9,058 nucleotides of DNA from an uncultured Thiotrichaceae bacterium (GCA_938038645.1 CALHTA010000118.1:1-9058); one strand, 5' to 3'; positions 1 to 7,797 are shown, counted from the stretch's first letter. Notes: generated by a model from the letters alone, not told the origin. Numbers and translations: made by a program.

Positions 1-327
1 GCTAGTGGCTTGCCGCTGCGTTCGATCTTATTTCGACACATGCTGCCTAACGGTATTGCGCCGGTTTTGGTGGTGGCGAGTTTTGGTGTGGCCGCAGCAA
101 TTTTAACCGAGGCTACCTTAAGTTTCTTAGGCTTAGGCCCAGTTGAGGCTCCTTCTTGGGGAAGCATGCTCAATGAGGCAGTAAAGTCCTCGGTCTTTAA
201 CTGGTGGATGGCAGTGTTCCCTGGTGGTGCAATTTTCCTCACTGTTTTCTCATACAACCTAATGGGTGAGGCGCTTCGTGATGCAGTCGACCCTCAACTT
301 TCAAAGAAAGCTGGGGTTGTTTCATGA
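1..327 (+). CDS. ABC transporter permease, DppC/OppC type (3' part only)
   Basis: This is the C-terminal 108 residues of an inner-membrane permease for a peptide/nickel-type ABC importer; its start lies before the window. The reading frame is open from base 1 (Ala-Ser-Gly-Leu...). The first residues fit the tail of the EAA loop that docks on the ATPase, and RSILFRHMLPN is the usual continuation in DppC/OppC proteins. A hydrophobic segment follows (about residues 20-45, ending in LSFLGLG), then the family signature APSWGSML, another hydrophobic stretch (about 66-88) and the typical ending GEALRDAVDPQ. This pattern is closer to DppC/OppC than to YejE, so I give no yej name. Its stop overlaps the ATPase start as ATGA, which indicates translational coupling. 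The substrate cannot be read from this fragment. Confidence 0.9.
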   Translation, partial: ASGLPLRSILFRHMLPNGIAPVLVVASFGVAAAILTEATLSFLGLGPVEAPSWGSMLNEAVKSSVFNWWMAVFPGGAIFLTVFSYNLMGEALRDAVDPQLSKKAGVVS

Positions 328-1979
328 ATTTATTGGAAGTCCAAAACCTCAAGACCTATCTGAACAGTGGCGGTAACGTCGTTAAGGCGGTTGATGATGT
401 TAGCTTTAGCATTAATCGCGGTGAAACGTATTGTCTCGTGGGTGAGTCAGGCAGTGGAAAATCCATATGTGCATTGTCGATAATGCAGTTGTTGCCAGCA
501 GGAATTGCATCACACCCAGCTGGCTCAATTAGATTTGATTGGCAAGATCATGATAATAGCCATGACTCTGGAGCTCTGAATCTACTGACCTTAGAAGATG
601 ATGCATTGCGTAACATTCGCGGCGCTAGCATTGCTATGATTTTTCAAGAGCCAATGACTTCACTCAACCCAGTGTTTAGCATCGGCGAGCAAATCGTTGA
701 AGCTTTGCAATTGCATAATCCTGAGCTGTCTGATGACGAAGCGAAATCCCAAGCAATTGATGCTTTGGATCAAGTACAGATTAAATCAGCAGCAACTCGC
801 TTTGATGATTTTCCTCATCAGCTGTCAGGCGGTCAAAGGCAGCGTGTAATGATTGCAATGGCGCTGGCGTGCAAGCCTGATTTGCTCATTGCGGATGAGC
901 CAACAACGGCATTAGATGTGACGGTTCAAGCTGAAATCCTTGAGCTAATGCGAGACCTGCAAGCCCAAAAAGGCATGGCGATTCTATTTATTACGCATGA
1001 CTTCGGTGTGGTTGCTGAGATGGCGCATCAAGTTGGCGTTATGCAAAATGGAAGGTTAGTTGAGCAGGGTTTAACCAAGGAGGTTTTAGCTAACCCGCAG
1101 CACGCTTACACTCAGCAGCTTTTGGCTTCAGTGCCTGAGAACTTAACAAAATCTGTAGTTGATACTGCCGCTTATGATTCTGAAGCACCCGTGTTGGTGA
1201 GCGTTAAAGATTTAGACGTTTGGTTCCCTCTTCGGGCGGGATTGTTCCGACGAGTAAAAGATCATTTAAAAGCAGTTGATGGAATTGATCTAGATATTCG
1301 TAAAGGCAGTATCATGGCTTTGGTTGGTGAGTCTGGCTGTGGAAAAACAACCTTGGGTAGGGCAATTTTGCAGCTCGAAAAGCCAACGGCCGGCAGTGTT
1401 AAATTAGGCTCGCAGGAGTTGACGGGGTTAACAACAGAACAGTTGAGGCCTATTCGCCCAAGAATGCAAATTGCGTTTCAAGATCCGCAGTCTTCCCTTA
1501 ATCCTAGGTTGCAGGTGGTAACTACATTAACCGAACCCATGAAAGTCCACGGGATCGGTGAAGACCAGGAAGACCGCATCGAGCGCGCGATGAAGGTGTT
1601 ACAGCAGGTGCAACTGCCTGAGGATTATCTGTGGCGATACCCTCATGAGTTCTCAGGAGGGCAGCGACAGCGCATCGGTCTGGCGCGGGCTTTGGTCACT
1701 AATCCTGAGTTTATTGTTTGTGATGAAATTACCAGTGCCTTGGATGTATCAGTTCAGGCTGAGGTGCTTCAGCTCTTGCTCGAAATTCGTACCCAGCGTG
1801 ACTTAACGTTGCTGTTTATTACCCATAATATTTCAGTCGTTGAATATTTAAGTGATGAAACGGTTGTGATGAAAGCTGGTAAAATAGTTGAGCAGGGCCC
1901 AACAGCAACAGTCTGTAGTAATCCCCAAAATACCTATACACAAAAACTTCTAAATGCCGTTCCACGATTGAAAGTGTAG
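324..1979 (+). CDS. Dipeptide/oligopeptide ABC importer ATPase with two fused nucleotide-binding domains
   Basis: This cytoplasmic ATPase powers a peptide-type importer, and one chain carries both nucleotide-binding domains, as in YejF or GsiA, instead of separate DppD and DppF subunits. Domain 1 (about 1-270) has Walker A GESGSGKS at 40-47, Q-loop Gln108, signature LSGGQ at 167-171, Walker B ending Asp191-Glu192 and switch His225. Domain 2 (about 290-551) has Walker A GESGCGKT at 335-342, Q-loop Gln386, signature FSGGQ at 443-447, Walker B Asp467-Glu468 and His501, so both sites look catalytically complete. Each domain ends in the NP..AYTQ/NP..TYTQ motif of oligopeptide ATPases (for example NPQHAYTQ). 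One small deviation is DEIT after the second Walker B, where DEPT is usual. The length of 551 fits the fused class (about 530-620). The start overlaps the permease stop. Substrate is unknown: peptides are most likely. Confidence 0.93.
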   Translation: MNLLEVQNLKTYLNSGGNVVKAVDDVSFSINRGETYCLVGESGSGKSICALSIMQLLPAGIASHPAGSIRFDWQDHDNSHDSGALNLLTLEDDALRNIRGASIAMIFQEPMTSLNPVFSIGEQIVEALQLHNPELSDDEAKSQAIDALDQVQIKSAATRFDDFPHQLSGGQRQRVMIAMALACKPDLLIADEPTTALDVTVQAEILELMRDLQAQKGMAILFITHDFGVVAEMAHQVGVMQNGRLVEQGLTKEVLANPQHAYTQQLLASVPENLTKSVVDTAAYDSEAPVLVSVKDLDVWFPLRAGLFRRVKDHLKAVDGIDLDIRKGSIMALVGESGCGKTTLGRAILQLEKPTAGSVKLGSQELTGLTTEQLRPIRPRMQIAFQDPQSSLNPRLQVVTTLTEPMKVHGIGEDQEDRIERAMKVLQQVQLPEDYLWRYPHEFSGGQRQRIGLARALVTNPEFIVCDEITSALDVSVQAEVLQLLLEIRTQRDLTLLFITHNISVVEYLSDETVVMKAGKIVEQGPTATVCSNPQNTYTQKLLNAVPRLKV

Positions 1980-2002
1980 TTATAACCATTAACCGAATGT
2001 GA

Positions 2003-2027
2003 ATACTTGATTAAAACTGTCAAGTAT
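2003..2027. promoter_or_regulatory. Type 1 IscR operator (autoregulation of the isc operon)
   Basis: Arms ATACTTGA (2003-2010) and TCAAGTAT (2020-2027) form a perfect inverted repeat around a 9-base spacer. The symmetry extends two more bases outward (GA/TC), giving 10-base arms. Compared with the 25-base type 1 consensus recognised by [2Fe-2S]-IscR in E. coli, as I recall it, 23 of 25 positions agree; the exceptions are 2011 (T for C) and 2018 (T for A). The site covers the -35 box of the iscR promoter, so occupancy should block RNA polymerase and repress the operon when clusters are plentiful. I see only one such site. Confidence 0.85.
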
Positions 2028-2035
2028 TCTACTAT
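2007..2035 (+). promoter_or_regulatory. Sigma-70 promoter of the isc operon
   Basis: A -35 box TTGATT (2007-2012) lies 17 bases ahead of a -10 box TACTAT (2030-2035), which is the ideal spacing. Each hexamer matches the consensus in at least four positions. Transcription should begin near 2042, leaving a leader of about 30 bases with a GGAG ribosome site at 2060-2063, eight bases before the iscR start codon. The -35 box is inside the IscR operator and the -10 box starts just after it, the geometry expected of a repressor-controlled promoter. I see no terminator between the preceding ABC transporter gene and this promoter, so some read-through into isc is possible. Confidence 0.75.
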
Positions 2036-2071
2036 TCGCGGAAATGCATAACCTGCTGTGGAGCATTCAAC

Positions 2072-2548
2072 ATGAAATTGACAACAAAAGGTCGTTATGC
2101 GGTTACCGCAATGCTCGACCTGTCTTTGCATAATAAAGAAGGTCCAGTGTCCTTAGCCGATATCTCGAAGCGACAAGATATATCTTTGTCTTACCTTGAG
2201 CAGCTTTTTTCTAAATTACGTAAGCGCGGTTTAGTGGTAAGCATGCGCGGCCCAGGCGGCGGCTATAGCTTAAGTGATGCGCCTTCGGAGATCGCAATTT
2301 CAAATATTATTTTAGCAGTTGATGAAAACGTTGATGTCACCAACTGTGGTGGTGCGAGTGACTGTCAGCAGACTAAACGCTGTCTAACGCATGATTTGTG
2401 GGCAGATTTGAGTGGTAGGATCCAAAGTTTCTTGGATGATATTACCCTTGAAGACATGATGCAGCGCCAAGAAGTGCTAGAAGTAGCACAGCGGCAAAAC
2501 AATAAGATTATTAAGGAATCAACGCTTCATAATCTTAATCAGCACTAG
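2072..2548 (+). CDS. iscR: IscR, [2Fe-2S] cluster-sensing transcriptional repressor of the isc operon
   Basis: This Rrf2-family winged-helix regulator binds DNA as a dimer and reports iron-sulfur cluster supply. The N-terminus [17 protein letters not shown] is the IscR signature. The helix-turn-helix and wing cover about 1-75, including the [18 protein letters not shown] helix and the wing loop RGPGGGYSL. Cluster ligands are Cys92, Cys98 and Cys104, plus His107 in the LTHDLW motif, the same numbering as E. coli IscR. The length of 158 is normal (162 in E. coli). It is the first gene of the operon, with a near-consensus IscR operator on its own promoter, so negative autoregulation by holo-IscR is expected. 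Keeping all three cysteines separates it from cluster-less Rrf2 relatives. A GGAG ribosome site eight bases upstream supports the start. Confidence 0.97.
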   Translation: MKLTTKGRYAVTAMLDLSLHNKEGPVSLADISKRQDISLSYLEQLFSKLRKRGLVVSMRGPGGGYSLSDAPSEIAISNIILAVDENVDVTNCGGASDCQQTKRCLTHDLWADLSGRIQSFLDDITLEDMMQRQEVLEVAQRQNNKIIKESTLHNLNQH

Positions 2549-2575
2549 TTTTAGACGAGATCTAAAGACTTTAGA
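2549..2575 (+). repeat. Mutually exclusive small hairpins in the iscR-iscS spacer
   Basis: TTTAGA occurs at 2550-2555 and again at 2570-2575, and both copies are complementary to the single TCTAAA at 2561-2566. The first pairing makes a 6-bp stem with loop CGAGA. The second gives a 7-base inverted repeat around one base (TCTAAAG, A, CTTTAGA), realistically a 5-bp stem with a 3-base loop. There is no U-tract, so this is not a terminator. In E. coli the iscR-iscS spacer is structured and protects iscR mRNA when RyhB silences iscS; a similar role here is inference. The stems are AT-rich and weak. Confidence 0.4.
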
Positions 2576-2606
2576 AAACGGAAATTGAACAAACAGGATT
2601 ACACCG

Positions 2607-3830
2607 ATGAGTGATTTTAAGACCCCTATTTACATGGACTACTCTTCAACAACGCCAGTTGACCCACGCGTCGCTGAGAAGATGATGCAGTGTCTGACAA
2701 TGGACGGTGTTTTTGGCAATCCAGCGTCGCGCAGTCACGCGCATGGATGGGCTGCAGAAGATTTAGTTGATCAAGCTCGCGAAGAGATCGCTAAAACAGT
2801 CGGTGCTGACTCTCGTGAGATCGTATGGACAAGTGGTGCGACTGAGTCAAATAATCTGGCTATTAAAGGTGCGGCACACTTTAACCAACGTCGTGGTAAG
2901 CACATTGTTACGATGAAGACTGAACATAAAGCGGTTCTAGACACGTGTCGTCAATTGGAAAGAGAAGGGTTTGAGGTGACTTACCTTGACCCAATGGAAA
3001 ATGGCCTGCTCGACCTTGATGTACTGAAAGCTGCATTACGTGATGACACAACGATTGTTTCAGTGATGCACGTGAACAACGAAACAGGTGTTATTCAAGA
3101 TCTTGCCGCTATTGGTGAAATTTGCCGTGACAGAAAAATTGTTTTCCACGTCGATGCGGCGCAAAGCGTTGGCAAGGTTGTTGTTGACGTTGAAGCATTT
3201 AAAGTGGATTTGATGAGCTTTTCAGCTCACAAAGCTTATGGTCCAAAGGGTATCGGTGCATTGTTTGTGCGTCGTAAGCCACGTGTACGTATCGAAGCAC
3301 AAATTCACGGCGGTGGTCATGAGCGTGGTATGCGTTCAGGTACGCTTCCTACACACCAGATTGTGGGTATGGGTGAAGCATTCCGTATCGCAAGAGAAGA
3401 GATGGGTGCAGAGAACGAGCGCATTCGTATGCTTAGAGACCGTTTATATGACGGCTTTAAAGATATGGAAGAAGTTTTCGTAAACGGCGACCTTGATCAG
3501 CGTATCGCTGGTAATCTAAATATTAGTTTCAACTTTGTTGAAGGCGAAAGCTTGATGATGTCTTTGAGAGACGTTGCAGTTTCATCAGGTTCTGCATGTA
3601 CCAGTGCTAGCCTTGAGCCAAGCTATGTTTTACGTGCGTTAGGTCGTAGTGATGAACTTGCTCACAGTTCACTGCGCTTCACCATCGGACGCTTCACTAC
3701 CGAAGCAGAAGTTGATTTAGCCATTGAACAAACACGTGCTGCGGTTGAAAAGCTACGTGACCTGTCCCCATTATGGGATATGTTTAAAGATGGAATTGAC
3801 CTAGATTCAGTTGTTTGGGCAGCGCACTAA
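2607..3830 (+). CDS. iscS: IscS, pyridoxal-phosphate cysteine desulfurase
   Basis: IscS converts L-cysteine to alanine and carries the released sulfur as a persulfide. It donates this to IscU for cluster assembly and, in other bacteria, to tRNA thiolation enzymes. It is a fold-type I aminotransferase-like enzyme of 407 residues (404 in E. coli). Lys209 in [12 protein letters not shown] forms the Schiff base with the cofactor, His107 in TEHKAVLD is the catalytic base, and Cys331 in [10 protein letters not shown] is the mobile-loop persulfide cysteine. The long loop and the ending [13 protein letters not shown]...W mark the housekeeping IscS, not SufS. The first ATG after a CAGGA ribosome site (2594-2598) gives [20 protein letters not shown], three residues longer than E. 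coli IscS. The DYSSTT motif has Ser where DYSATT is common, a mild change. Confidence 0.98.
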   Translation: MSDFKTPIYMDYSSTTPVDPRVAEKMMQCLTMDGVFGNPASRSHAHGWAAEDLVDQAREEIAKTVGADSREIVWTSGATESNNLAIKGAAHFNQRRGKHIVTMKTEHKAVLDTCRQLEREGFEVTYLDPMENGLLDLDVLKAALRDDTTIVSVMHVNNETGVIQDLAAIGEICRDRKIVFHVDAAQSVGKVVVDVEAFKVDLMSFSAHKAYGPKGIGALFVRRKPRVRIEAQIHGGGHERGMRSGTLPTHQIVGMGEAFRIAREEMGAENERIRMLRDRLYDGFKDMEEVFVNGDLDQRIAGNLNISFNFVEGESLMMSLRDVAVSSGSACTSASLEPSYVLRALGRSDELAHSSLRFTIGRFTTEAEVDLAIEQTRAAVEKLRDLSPLWDMFKDGIDLDSVVWAAH

Positions 3831-3875
3831 GCTGCACCAACTCTCCATACAGTTAAAAAATTGAGGATATAGAAA

Positions 3876-4253
3876 ATGGCATACGGCGATAAGGTAATGG
3901 ATCACTACGACAATCCACGTAATGTGGGTTCATTTGATGCTAAAGATGCAGAAATTGGCACTGGCATGGTTGGAGCTCCAGCTTGTGGTGACGTAATGCG
4001 CCTGCAAATTAAGGTGGGAACTGATGGCGTCATTGAAGATGCTAAGTTCAAAACTTACGGCTGTGGATCGGCAATAGCTTCATCTAGCCTGCTAACTGAG
4101 TGGGTTAAGGGTAAGACACTTGACGAAGCAAAAGAAATTAAAAACACAGCTATTGCAGAAGAATTAGAACTACCCCCGGTAAAGATTCATTGCTCAGTGC
4201 TAGCGGAAGATGCTATCCGTGCAGCAATTGATGACTACCAAAGCAAACAGTAA
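3876..4253 (+). CDS. iscU: IscU, iron-sulfur cluster assembly scaffold
   Basis: IscU is the cytoplasmic scaffold on which iron and IscS-derived sulfur are built into [2Fe-2S] clusters, later passed on with help from HscA and HscB. All key residues are present: Cys37 and Asp39 (APACGDVM), Cys63 (YGCGSAIASSS), and His105-Cys106 (KIHCS). The HscA recognition motif LPPVK is at 99-103, just before the last two ligands. The length of 125 compares with 128 in E. coli. The start follows a clear GAGGA ribosome site at 3863-3867 and gives the conserved opening MAYGDKVMDHYDNPRNVGSF. It lies 45 bases after iscS and 16 bases before iscA, consistent with cotranscription. Confidence 0.98.
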   Translation: MAYGDKVMDHYDNPRNVGSFDAKDAEIGTGMVGAPACGDVMRLQIKVGTDGVIEDAKFKTYGCGSAIASSSLLTEWVKGKTLDEAKEIKNTAIAEELELPPVKIHCSVLAEDAIRAAIDDYQSKQ

Positions 4254-4269
4254 TCTTAGAAGGTAAGTT

Positions 4270-4593
4270 ATGGCGATTTCATTGACAGAAACAGCAGCAA
4301 ACAGAGTCAACACTTTTCTAGAGCAAAGAGGTAAGGGTGTAGGTTTGCGTTTGGGTGTGAAAACACATGGTTGTTCTGGTATGGCTTACGTTATGGAGTT
4401 TGCTGACGAAATTGATGAGCACGATACGGTGTTTGATGATCACGGTGTCAAGCTGATTGTTGATCCTAAAAGCTTAGTCTATCTAGACGGAACGCAGATG
4501 GATTACACCAAAGAAGGGCTTAATGAAGGGTTTAAGTTTTCAAACCCTAATGAGTCTGGAGCGTGTGGCTGTGGTGAAAGCTTCACCGTTTAA
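4270..4593 (+). CDS. iscA: IscA, A-type iron-sulfur carrier
   Basis: IscA receives clusters from the scaffold, or binds iron, and delivers them to target apoproteins, especially in [4Fe-4S] maturation. The protein has 107 residues, as in E. coli. Its three invariant cysteines are Cys35 ([10 protein letters not shown]) and the C-terminal pair Cys99 and Cys101 (ACGCGESF). The C-terminal CGCGESF sequence and the neighbouring iscU favour IscA over the related carriers ErpA and SufA. An AGAAGG ribosome site (4258-4263) precedes the ATG. A small stem, GGTGAA/TTCACC at 4573-4578 and 4582-4587, falls within the last codons but has no U-run immediately behind it. Confidence 0.97.
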   Translation: MAISLTETAANRVNTFLEQRGKGVGLRLGVKTHGCSGMAYVMEFADEIDEHDTVFDDHGVKLIVDPKSLVYLDGTQMDYTKEGLNEGFKFSNPNESGACGCGESFTV

Positions 4594-4622
4594 GCTTATT
4601 TATTTTTTGCTTTAGAATAAGC
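4594..4622 (+). promoter_or_regulatory. Possible antiterminator-like pairing ahead of the iscA terminator
   Basis: GCTTATT at 4594-4600, immediately after the iscA stop codon, is perfectly complementary to AATAAGC at 4616-4622. The latter is also the left arm of the terminator stem. The transcript could therefore fold either as this 7-bp stem with a 15-base loop or as the downstream terminator, but not both. The 9-bp terminator stem with an 8-base loop should be more stable. The competing arm may therefore only matter kinetically, or it may be a chance AT-rich direct repeat of the terminator's right arm. Confidence 0.3.
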
Positions 4623-4647
4623 CGGTTTATATCGGCTTATTTTTATT
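4616..4647 (+). terminator. Rho-independent terminator between iscA and hscB
   Basis: AATAAGCCG (4616-4624) and CGGCTTATT (4633-4641) form a perfect 9-bp stem around an 8-base loop, followed by a run of Us broken by one A (TTTTATT from 4641). This is a standard intrinsic terminator located inside the isc operon, 22 bases after the iscA stop and about 60 bases before hscB. It probably ends most transcripts after iscRSUA and lowers hscBA-fdx-iscX expression, with partial read-through or a separate promoter serving the distal genes. I find no clear promoter in the 60 bases after it. Confidence 0.75.
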
Positions 4648-4706
4648 CTGAGTGTTGAGTATTACTTGGAGTAGTGTCATTTTTGGACTAACTAGCGCTT
4701 ATTACC

Positions 4707-5246
4707 ATGTCAATTGATTTTAAACAGAACTACTTTGAGTTGTTCGAATTACCCCAGCAATATGAGATTGATAAAGGAGCGTTAGCCACTGCGTTTCGAC
4801 AGCTGCAAGCTGCTCATCATCCTGACCGTTTCGCGTCTGGCTCTGATGAAGATCGCAGAGTTGCTCAGCAAGTCACTAGCTTTATCAATACGGGTCAGGA
4901 AACGCTTAGTAGTCCACGACTAAGAGCACGCTATCTTTTGTCATTAGCTGACGTCAGTTTTGATGATGAGCGAGATACGACTAGCGATATGATGTTCTTG
5001 ATGTCTCAAATGGAGCGTAGAGAACAGCTTGAACAGGTAACACAGTCGGATGATCCTCTAGACGCTATCGATGCTATTTCAAGTGAAGTTAAAGCAGATT
5101 ATGAAGGGTTGCAAAATGCGTTTGAAGAAGCTTATGACGCTGGTGACTTAGAAGAAGCAAAGCAGGTGGTGCTGAAGCTGAAGTTTTTTGAACGTCTAAT
5201 GGGCGAAATAAAACAGCTTGAAGAGAAGCTGGAGGACGAAGTTTAA
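4707..5246 (+). CDS. hscB: HscB, J-domain co-chaperone for IscU
   Basis: HscB (Hsc20) binds IscU, brings it to HscA and stimulates HscA ATPase. The N-terminal J domain (about 1-80) contains the HPD tripeptide at 38-40 within AAHHPDRFAS. The C-terminal three-helix IscU-binding domain (about 90-175) carries the conserved MFLMSQMERREQLE stretch and ends in a charged, Leu-rich helix. The length of 179 compares with 171 in E. coli. The opening MSIDFKQNYFELFELP aligns with the family's usual start, yet I see no Shine-Dalgarno sequence within the normal distance of this ATG; the nearest purine run, GGA, is about 20 bases upstream. Together with the preceding terminator this suggests lower expression than iscU or iscA. 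hscA follows 47 bases later. Confidence 0.96.
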   Translation: MSIDFKQNYFELFELPQQYEIDKGALATAFRQLQAAHHPDRFASGSDEDRRVAQQVTSFINTGQETLSSPRLRARYLLSLADVSFDDERDTTSDMMFLMSQMERREQLEQVTQSDDPLDAIDAISSEVKADYEGLQNAFEEAYDAGDLEEAKQVVLKLKFFERLMGEIKQLEEKLEDEV

Positions 5247-5293
5247 TCGGGCAAATTTTTGCAAGGTTAACTTTAGAGATCATAGGTAAATAA

Positions 5294-7165
5294 ATGGCAC
5301 TGCTACAAATATCAGAACCGGGAATGTCAACGGCGCCTCATGAACATCGCTTGGCGATTGGCATTGACCTCGGGACTACCAATTCTTTAGTGGCTTCGGT
5401 AAGAAGTGGCGAAGCAAGCACCTTAGCAGATGAGAATGGTGAGCATTTACTGCCATCCGTTGTTCGTTATTTAGAAAATGGTGAAGTCATAGTAGGGACA
5501 AAGGCGCAAGCAGCCTTAGGCTCTGATCTACAAAATACGATCGCCTCAGCAAAGCGCTTTCTGGGTAGAGCAGTTAGTGAAATTAAAACGCTTGCAGGTC
5601 AGCTACCCTATGACTTTGTTGAGACTGAGGGCAGTGTTCCTCAAATCCAAACCTGTGCTGGAAATGTAACGGCAATTGAAGTTTCCTCTGAAATTCTAAA
5701 GTCTCTTAAAGAACGGGCAGAAAACACACTGGGCGGCGAACTGAAGGGTGCCGTTATTACCGTTCCTGCTTACTTCGATGATGCTCAAAGACAGGCGACA
5801 AAAGATGCAGCGCGATTGGCTGGTCTTAATGTATATCGTTTATTGAATGAGCCGACTGCGGCCGCCGTGGCTTATGGACTAGATCAGAAAACAGATGTCG
5901 ATAATAAAGTTATCGCCATCTATGACTTAGGTGGCGGCACGTTTGATGTGTCTTTACTGCGCTTAAATAAAGGCGTGTTTGAGGTTCTCTCAACGGGTGG
6001 TGATTCTGCCTTGGGTGGTGATGACTTTGATCATGTCATAGCAGAGTGGCTATTAACAGAAAGTCAGCAGACTGCAACGCAAGATGAATTCTTACTCCGT
6101 GCCGCGATGCTGGAAGGCCGTCGTGCTAAAGAAGCGTTGAGCGACACTGCCGAGGTGGATGTTTCTCTAGGGGAATGGCAGGGGACTTTCAATGTTGAAC
6201 AGTTCAATGCACTCATTCAGCCTTTAGTTAAAAAGACCTTAATGGCTTGCCGTCGAGCGGTTCGAGATGCGGATGTTGCTAAAGAAGATATCGCTGAAGT
6301 TGTGATGGTCGGCGGTTCGACCCGTGTGCCTTATGTCAGACAGCTGGTGGGTGAGTTTTTTGATAGACCTCCTTTAGTTGATATCGATCCTGATAAAGTT
6401 GTAGCCATAGGGGCAGGTATCCAAGCTGACCTTCTTGCCGGTAATAAGCCTGACAGCGACCTCTTGTTACTCGATGTTATTCCGCTTTCACTCGGCCTTG
6501 AGACTTATGGTGGATTGGTCGAAAAAGTGATTGCCAGAAATACAACAATACCAATAACACGAGCACAGGAATTTACAACGTTCAAAGATAGTCAAACCGC
6601 GATGACGATTCATGTGTTGCAAGGCGAGCGTGAAACCGTTGAAGCCAATCGTTCTTTGGCAAAATTTGCGCTGCGTGGCATTCCTGCGATGGTTGCCGGT
6701 GCTGCTAGAATCAAAGTGACTTTTCAGGTAGATGCTGATGGCCTGCTGAGTGTATTTGCTGAAGAAGAGTCGACCGGTGTTAAAACTAGCGTGGAGGTAA
6801 AACCTTCCTATGGTCTGTCGGACTCAGAAATTGAAGGCATGATTCGAGCGTCCATGGAAAACGCGAAAGAAGACGTTGAGCAGAGACGATTGCGTGAAGC
6901 GCAGGTTGATGCTGATCGTTCGCTTGAGGCATTGGATAGTGCGATGGCTGCCGATGCAGACGTGTTGCTTAGCGAGCCAGAAAAGCAATTACTGTTGGAC
7001 GCTAGGGTTGAGTTGGTGACCGCGAAAAACAGCGAGAATGCAGATACGGTTAAAAATGCTATCAAGCAGTTAGAGAAAGCTGCTGAATTTTATGTTGCCC
7101 GTCGTATGGATAGTAATATTCAACAGGCAATGTCAGGACACAATATTACAGAATTTGAGAGTTAG
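5294..7165 (+). CDS. hscA: HscA, specialised Hsp70 chaperone of iron-sulfur cluster transfer
   Basis: HscA (Hsc66) uses ATP to release or transfer clusters from IscU, recognising the LPPVK motif. The protein has 623 residues (616 in E. coli), and the N-terminal extension [10 protein letters not shown] is characteristic of HscA and absent from DnaK. Within the nucleotide-binding domain (about 20-388) are phosphate loop 1 GIDLGTTNS (23-31), [16 protein letters not shown] (158-173), phosphate loop 2 [10 protein letters not shown] (211-220) and [10 protein letters not shown] (337-346). The interdomain linker is [13 protein letters not shown] (389-401). It is followed by the beta-sandwich peptide-binding domain and, from about 510, the charged helical lid, which lacks the DnaK-type EEVD-like tail. 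AGG at 5285-5287 may serve as ribosome site. It sits between hscB and fdx. Confidence 0.98.
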   Translation: MALLQISEPGMSTAPHEHRLAIGIDLGTTNSLVASVRSGEASTLADENGEHLLPSVVRYLENGEVIVGTKAQAALGSDLQNTIASAKRFLGRAVSEIKTLAGQLPYDFVETEGSVPQIQTCAGNVTAIEVSSEILKSLKERAENTLGGELKGAVITVPAYFDDAQRQATKDAARLAGLNVYRLLNEPTAAAVAYGLDQKTDVDNKVIAIYDLGGGTFDVSLLRLNKGVFEVLSTGGDSALGGDDFDHVIAEWLLTESQQTATQDEFLLRAAMLEGRRAKEALSDTAEVDVSLGEWQGTFNVEQFNALIQPLVKKTLMACRRAVRDADVAKEDIAEVVMVGGSTRVPYVRQLVGEFFDRPPLVDIDPDKVVAIGAGIQADLLAGNKPDSDLLLLDVIPLSLGLETYGGLVEKVIARNTTIPITRAQEFTTFKDSQTAMTIHVLQGERETVEANRSLAKFALRGIPAMVAGAARIKVTFQVDADGLLSVFAEEESTGVKTSVEVKPSYGLSDSEIEGMIRASMENAKEDVEQRRLREAQVDADRSLEALDSAMAADADVLLSEPEKQLLLDARVELVTAKNSENADTVKNAIKQLEKAAEFYVARRMDSNIQQAMSGHNITEFES

Positions 7166-7169
7166 GATT

Positions 7170-7508
7170 ATGCCACAGATTATATTTTTACCCCACGAAG
7201 AGCTTTGCCCAGAAGGCTTGGTGATTGACGCTGAAAGCGGCACAACTATATGTGATGCGGCATTAAAGCAGGGAATAGAGATCGAACATGCCTGTGAGAA
7301 ATCATGCGCTTGCACAACGTGTCATGTCCATGTGCGTGAGGGTTTTGATTCAATGGCTGAAGCTACAGATCTTGAAGAGGACTATCTAGATAAAGCTTGG
7401 GGTGTAGATCCGGATTCACGTCTTAGCTGTCAGGCACGTGTTGCTGATGAAGACTTGGTGATTGAAATTCCAAAATACACGATCAATATGGTTTCCGAAA
7501 ACCACTAA
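7170..7508 (+). CDS. fdx: Fdx, ISC-type [2Fe-2S] ferredoxin
   Basis: This adrenodoxin-like ferredoxin supplies electrons for cluster assembly on IscU/IscS. The protein has 112 residues (111 in E. coli). The cluster ligands Cys42, Cys48 and Cys51 lie in ACEKSCACTTC, with Cys87 in RLSCQAR; Cys46 is the extra non-ligand cysteine seen in ISC ferredoxins. The ending DLVIEIPKYTIN is also typical. The frame stays open upstream to an ATG at 7092, but that extension lies inside hscA and does not look like ferredoxin. The ATG at 7170, four bases after the hscA stop, with TAGGA overlapping that stop, gives the expected MPQIIFLPHEELCPEG start and is chosen here. Confidence 0.97.
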   Translation: MPQIIFLPHEELCPEGLVIDAESGTTICDAALKQGIEIEHACEKSCACTTCHVHVREGFDSMAEATDLEEDYLDKAWGVDPDSRLSCQARVADEDLVIEIPKYTINMVSENH

Positions 7509-7520
7509 AGGGAGCTTGAA

Positions 7521-7721
7521 ATGCAATTACGTTGGACAGATACGCTAGATATCGCTATTGAGCTAGATGAGACGCACCCTGATGTAGATCCTCAGTATAT
7601 TCGCTTTACCGATTTACATCGTTGGGTCACTGAGCTTGAAGGGTTTGAAGATGATCCGGAGCGCTCAAATGAGAAAATTTTAGAGGCTATTCAGATGGCC
7701 TGGCTTAGCGAAAAAGACTAA
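7521..7721 (+). CDS. iscX: IscX, small acidic iron-binding accessory protein
   Basis: IscX (YfhJ) binds IscS and iron and modulates the rate of cluster assembly. It has been proposed as an iron-dependent regulator of IscS with a role overlapping that of frataxin CyaY. The protein has 66 residues, the same as E. coli, and carries the conserved blocks WTDTLDIAIELDE, DVDPQYIRFTDLHRWV and SNEKILEAIQMAWL. It is strongly acidic, and the Asp/Glu residues around 9-42 are the expected iron and IscS contacts. It begins 12 bases after fdx behind a strong AAGGGAG ribosome site (7508-7514). It is the last isc gene here; a 76-base gap without an obvious terminator follows before moaB. Confidence 0.96.
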   Translation: MQLRWTDTLDIAIELDETHPDVDPQYIRFTDLHRWVTELEGFEDDPERSNEKILEAIQMAWLSEKD

Positions 7722-7797
7722 CTGTTAATGACAGATTTTATGTCGGGTTAGGCTTGTACTATTACAGATTATCAGGGTTTACATAGCGGAGTAATTA

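Noticed and set aside
1934..2131. Minus-strand open frame of 65 codons across the yejF-like gene end and iscR start
   Set aside because: It overlaps the iscR promoter, operator and coding start, has no recognisable protein features and is best seen as a chance frame.
3238..3483. Plus-strand open frame of 81 codons inside iscS
   Set aside because: It is a shifted frame within a strongly conserved iscS, and its translation has no family resemblance.
4573..4610. Terminator formed by the GGTGAA/TTCACC stem at the end of iscA plus the following T-rich stretch
   Set aside because: The T-run begins more than ten bases after the stem and the stem is inside conserved CGESFT codons; the downstream 9-bp hairpin is a much better terminator.
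6808..7065. Minus-strand serine- and alanine-rich open frame within hscA
   Set aside because: The composition is what antisense reading of the acidic, Ala/Glu-rich HscA lid produces; there is no ribosome site or motif.
7092..7169. 26-residue N-terminal extension of the ferredoxin reading frame starting at an ATG at 7092
   Set aside because: It lies wholly inside the hscA coding region in another frame, has no ferredoxin-like character, and the ATG at 7170 has a TAGGA ribosome site and gives the family's standard N-terminus.
7722..7797. Promoter for moaB from TTGTAC or TACTAT-like hexamers
   Set aside because: No pair of boxes has both acceptable sequence and 16-18 base spacing, so I do not annotate one.
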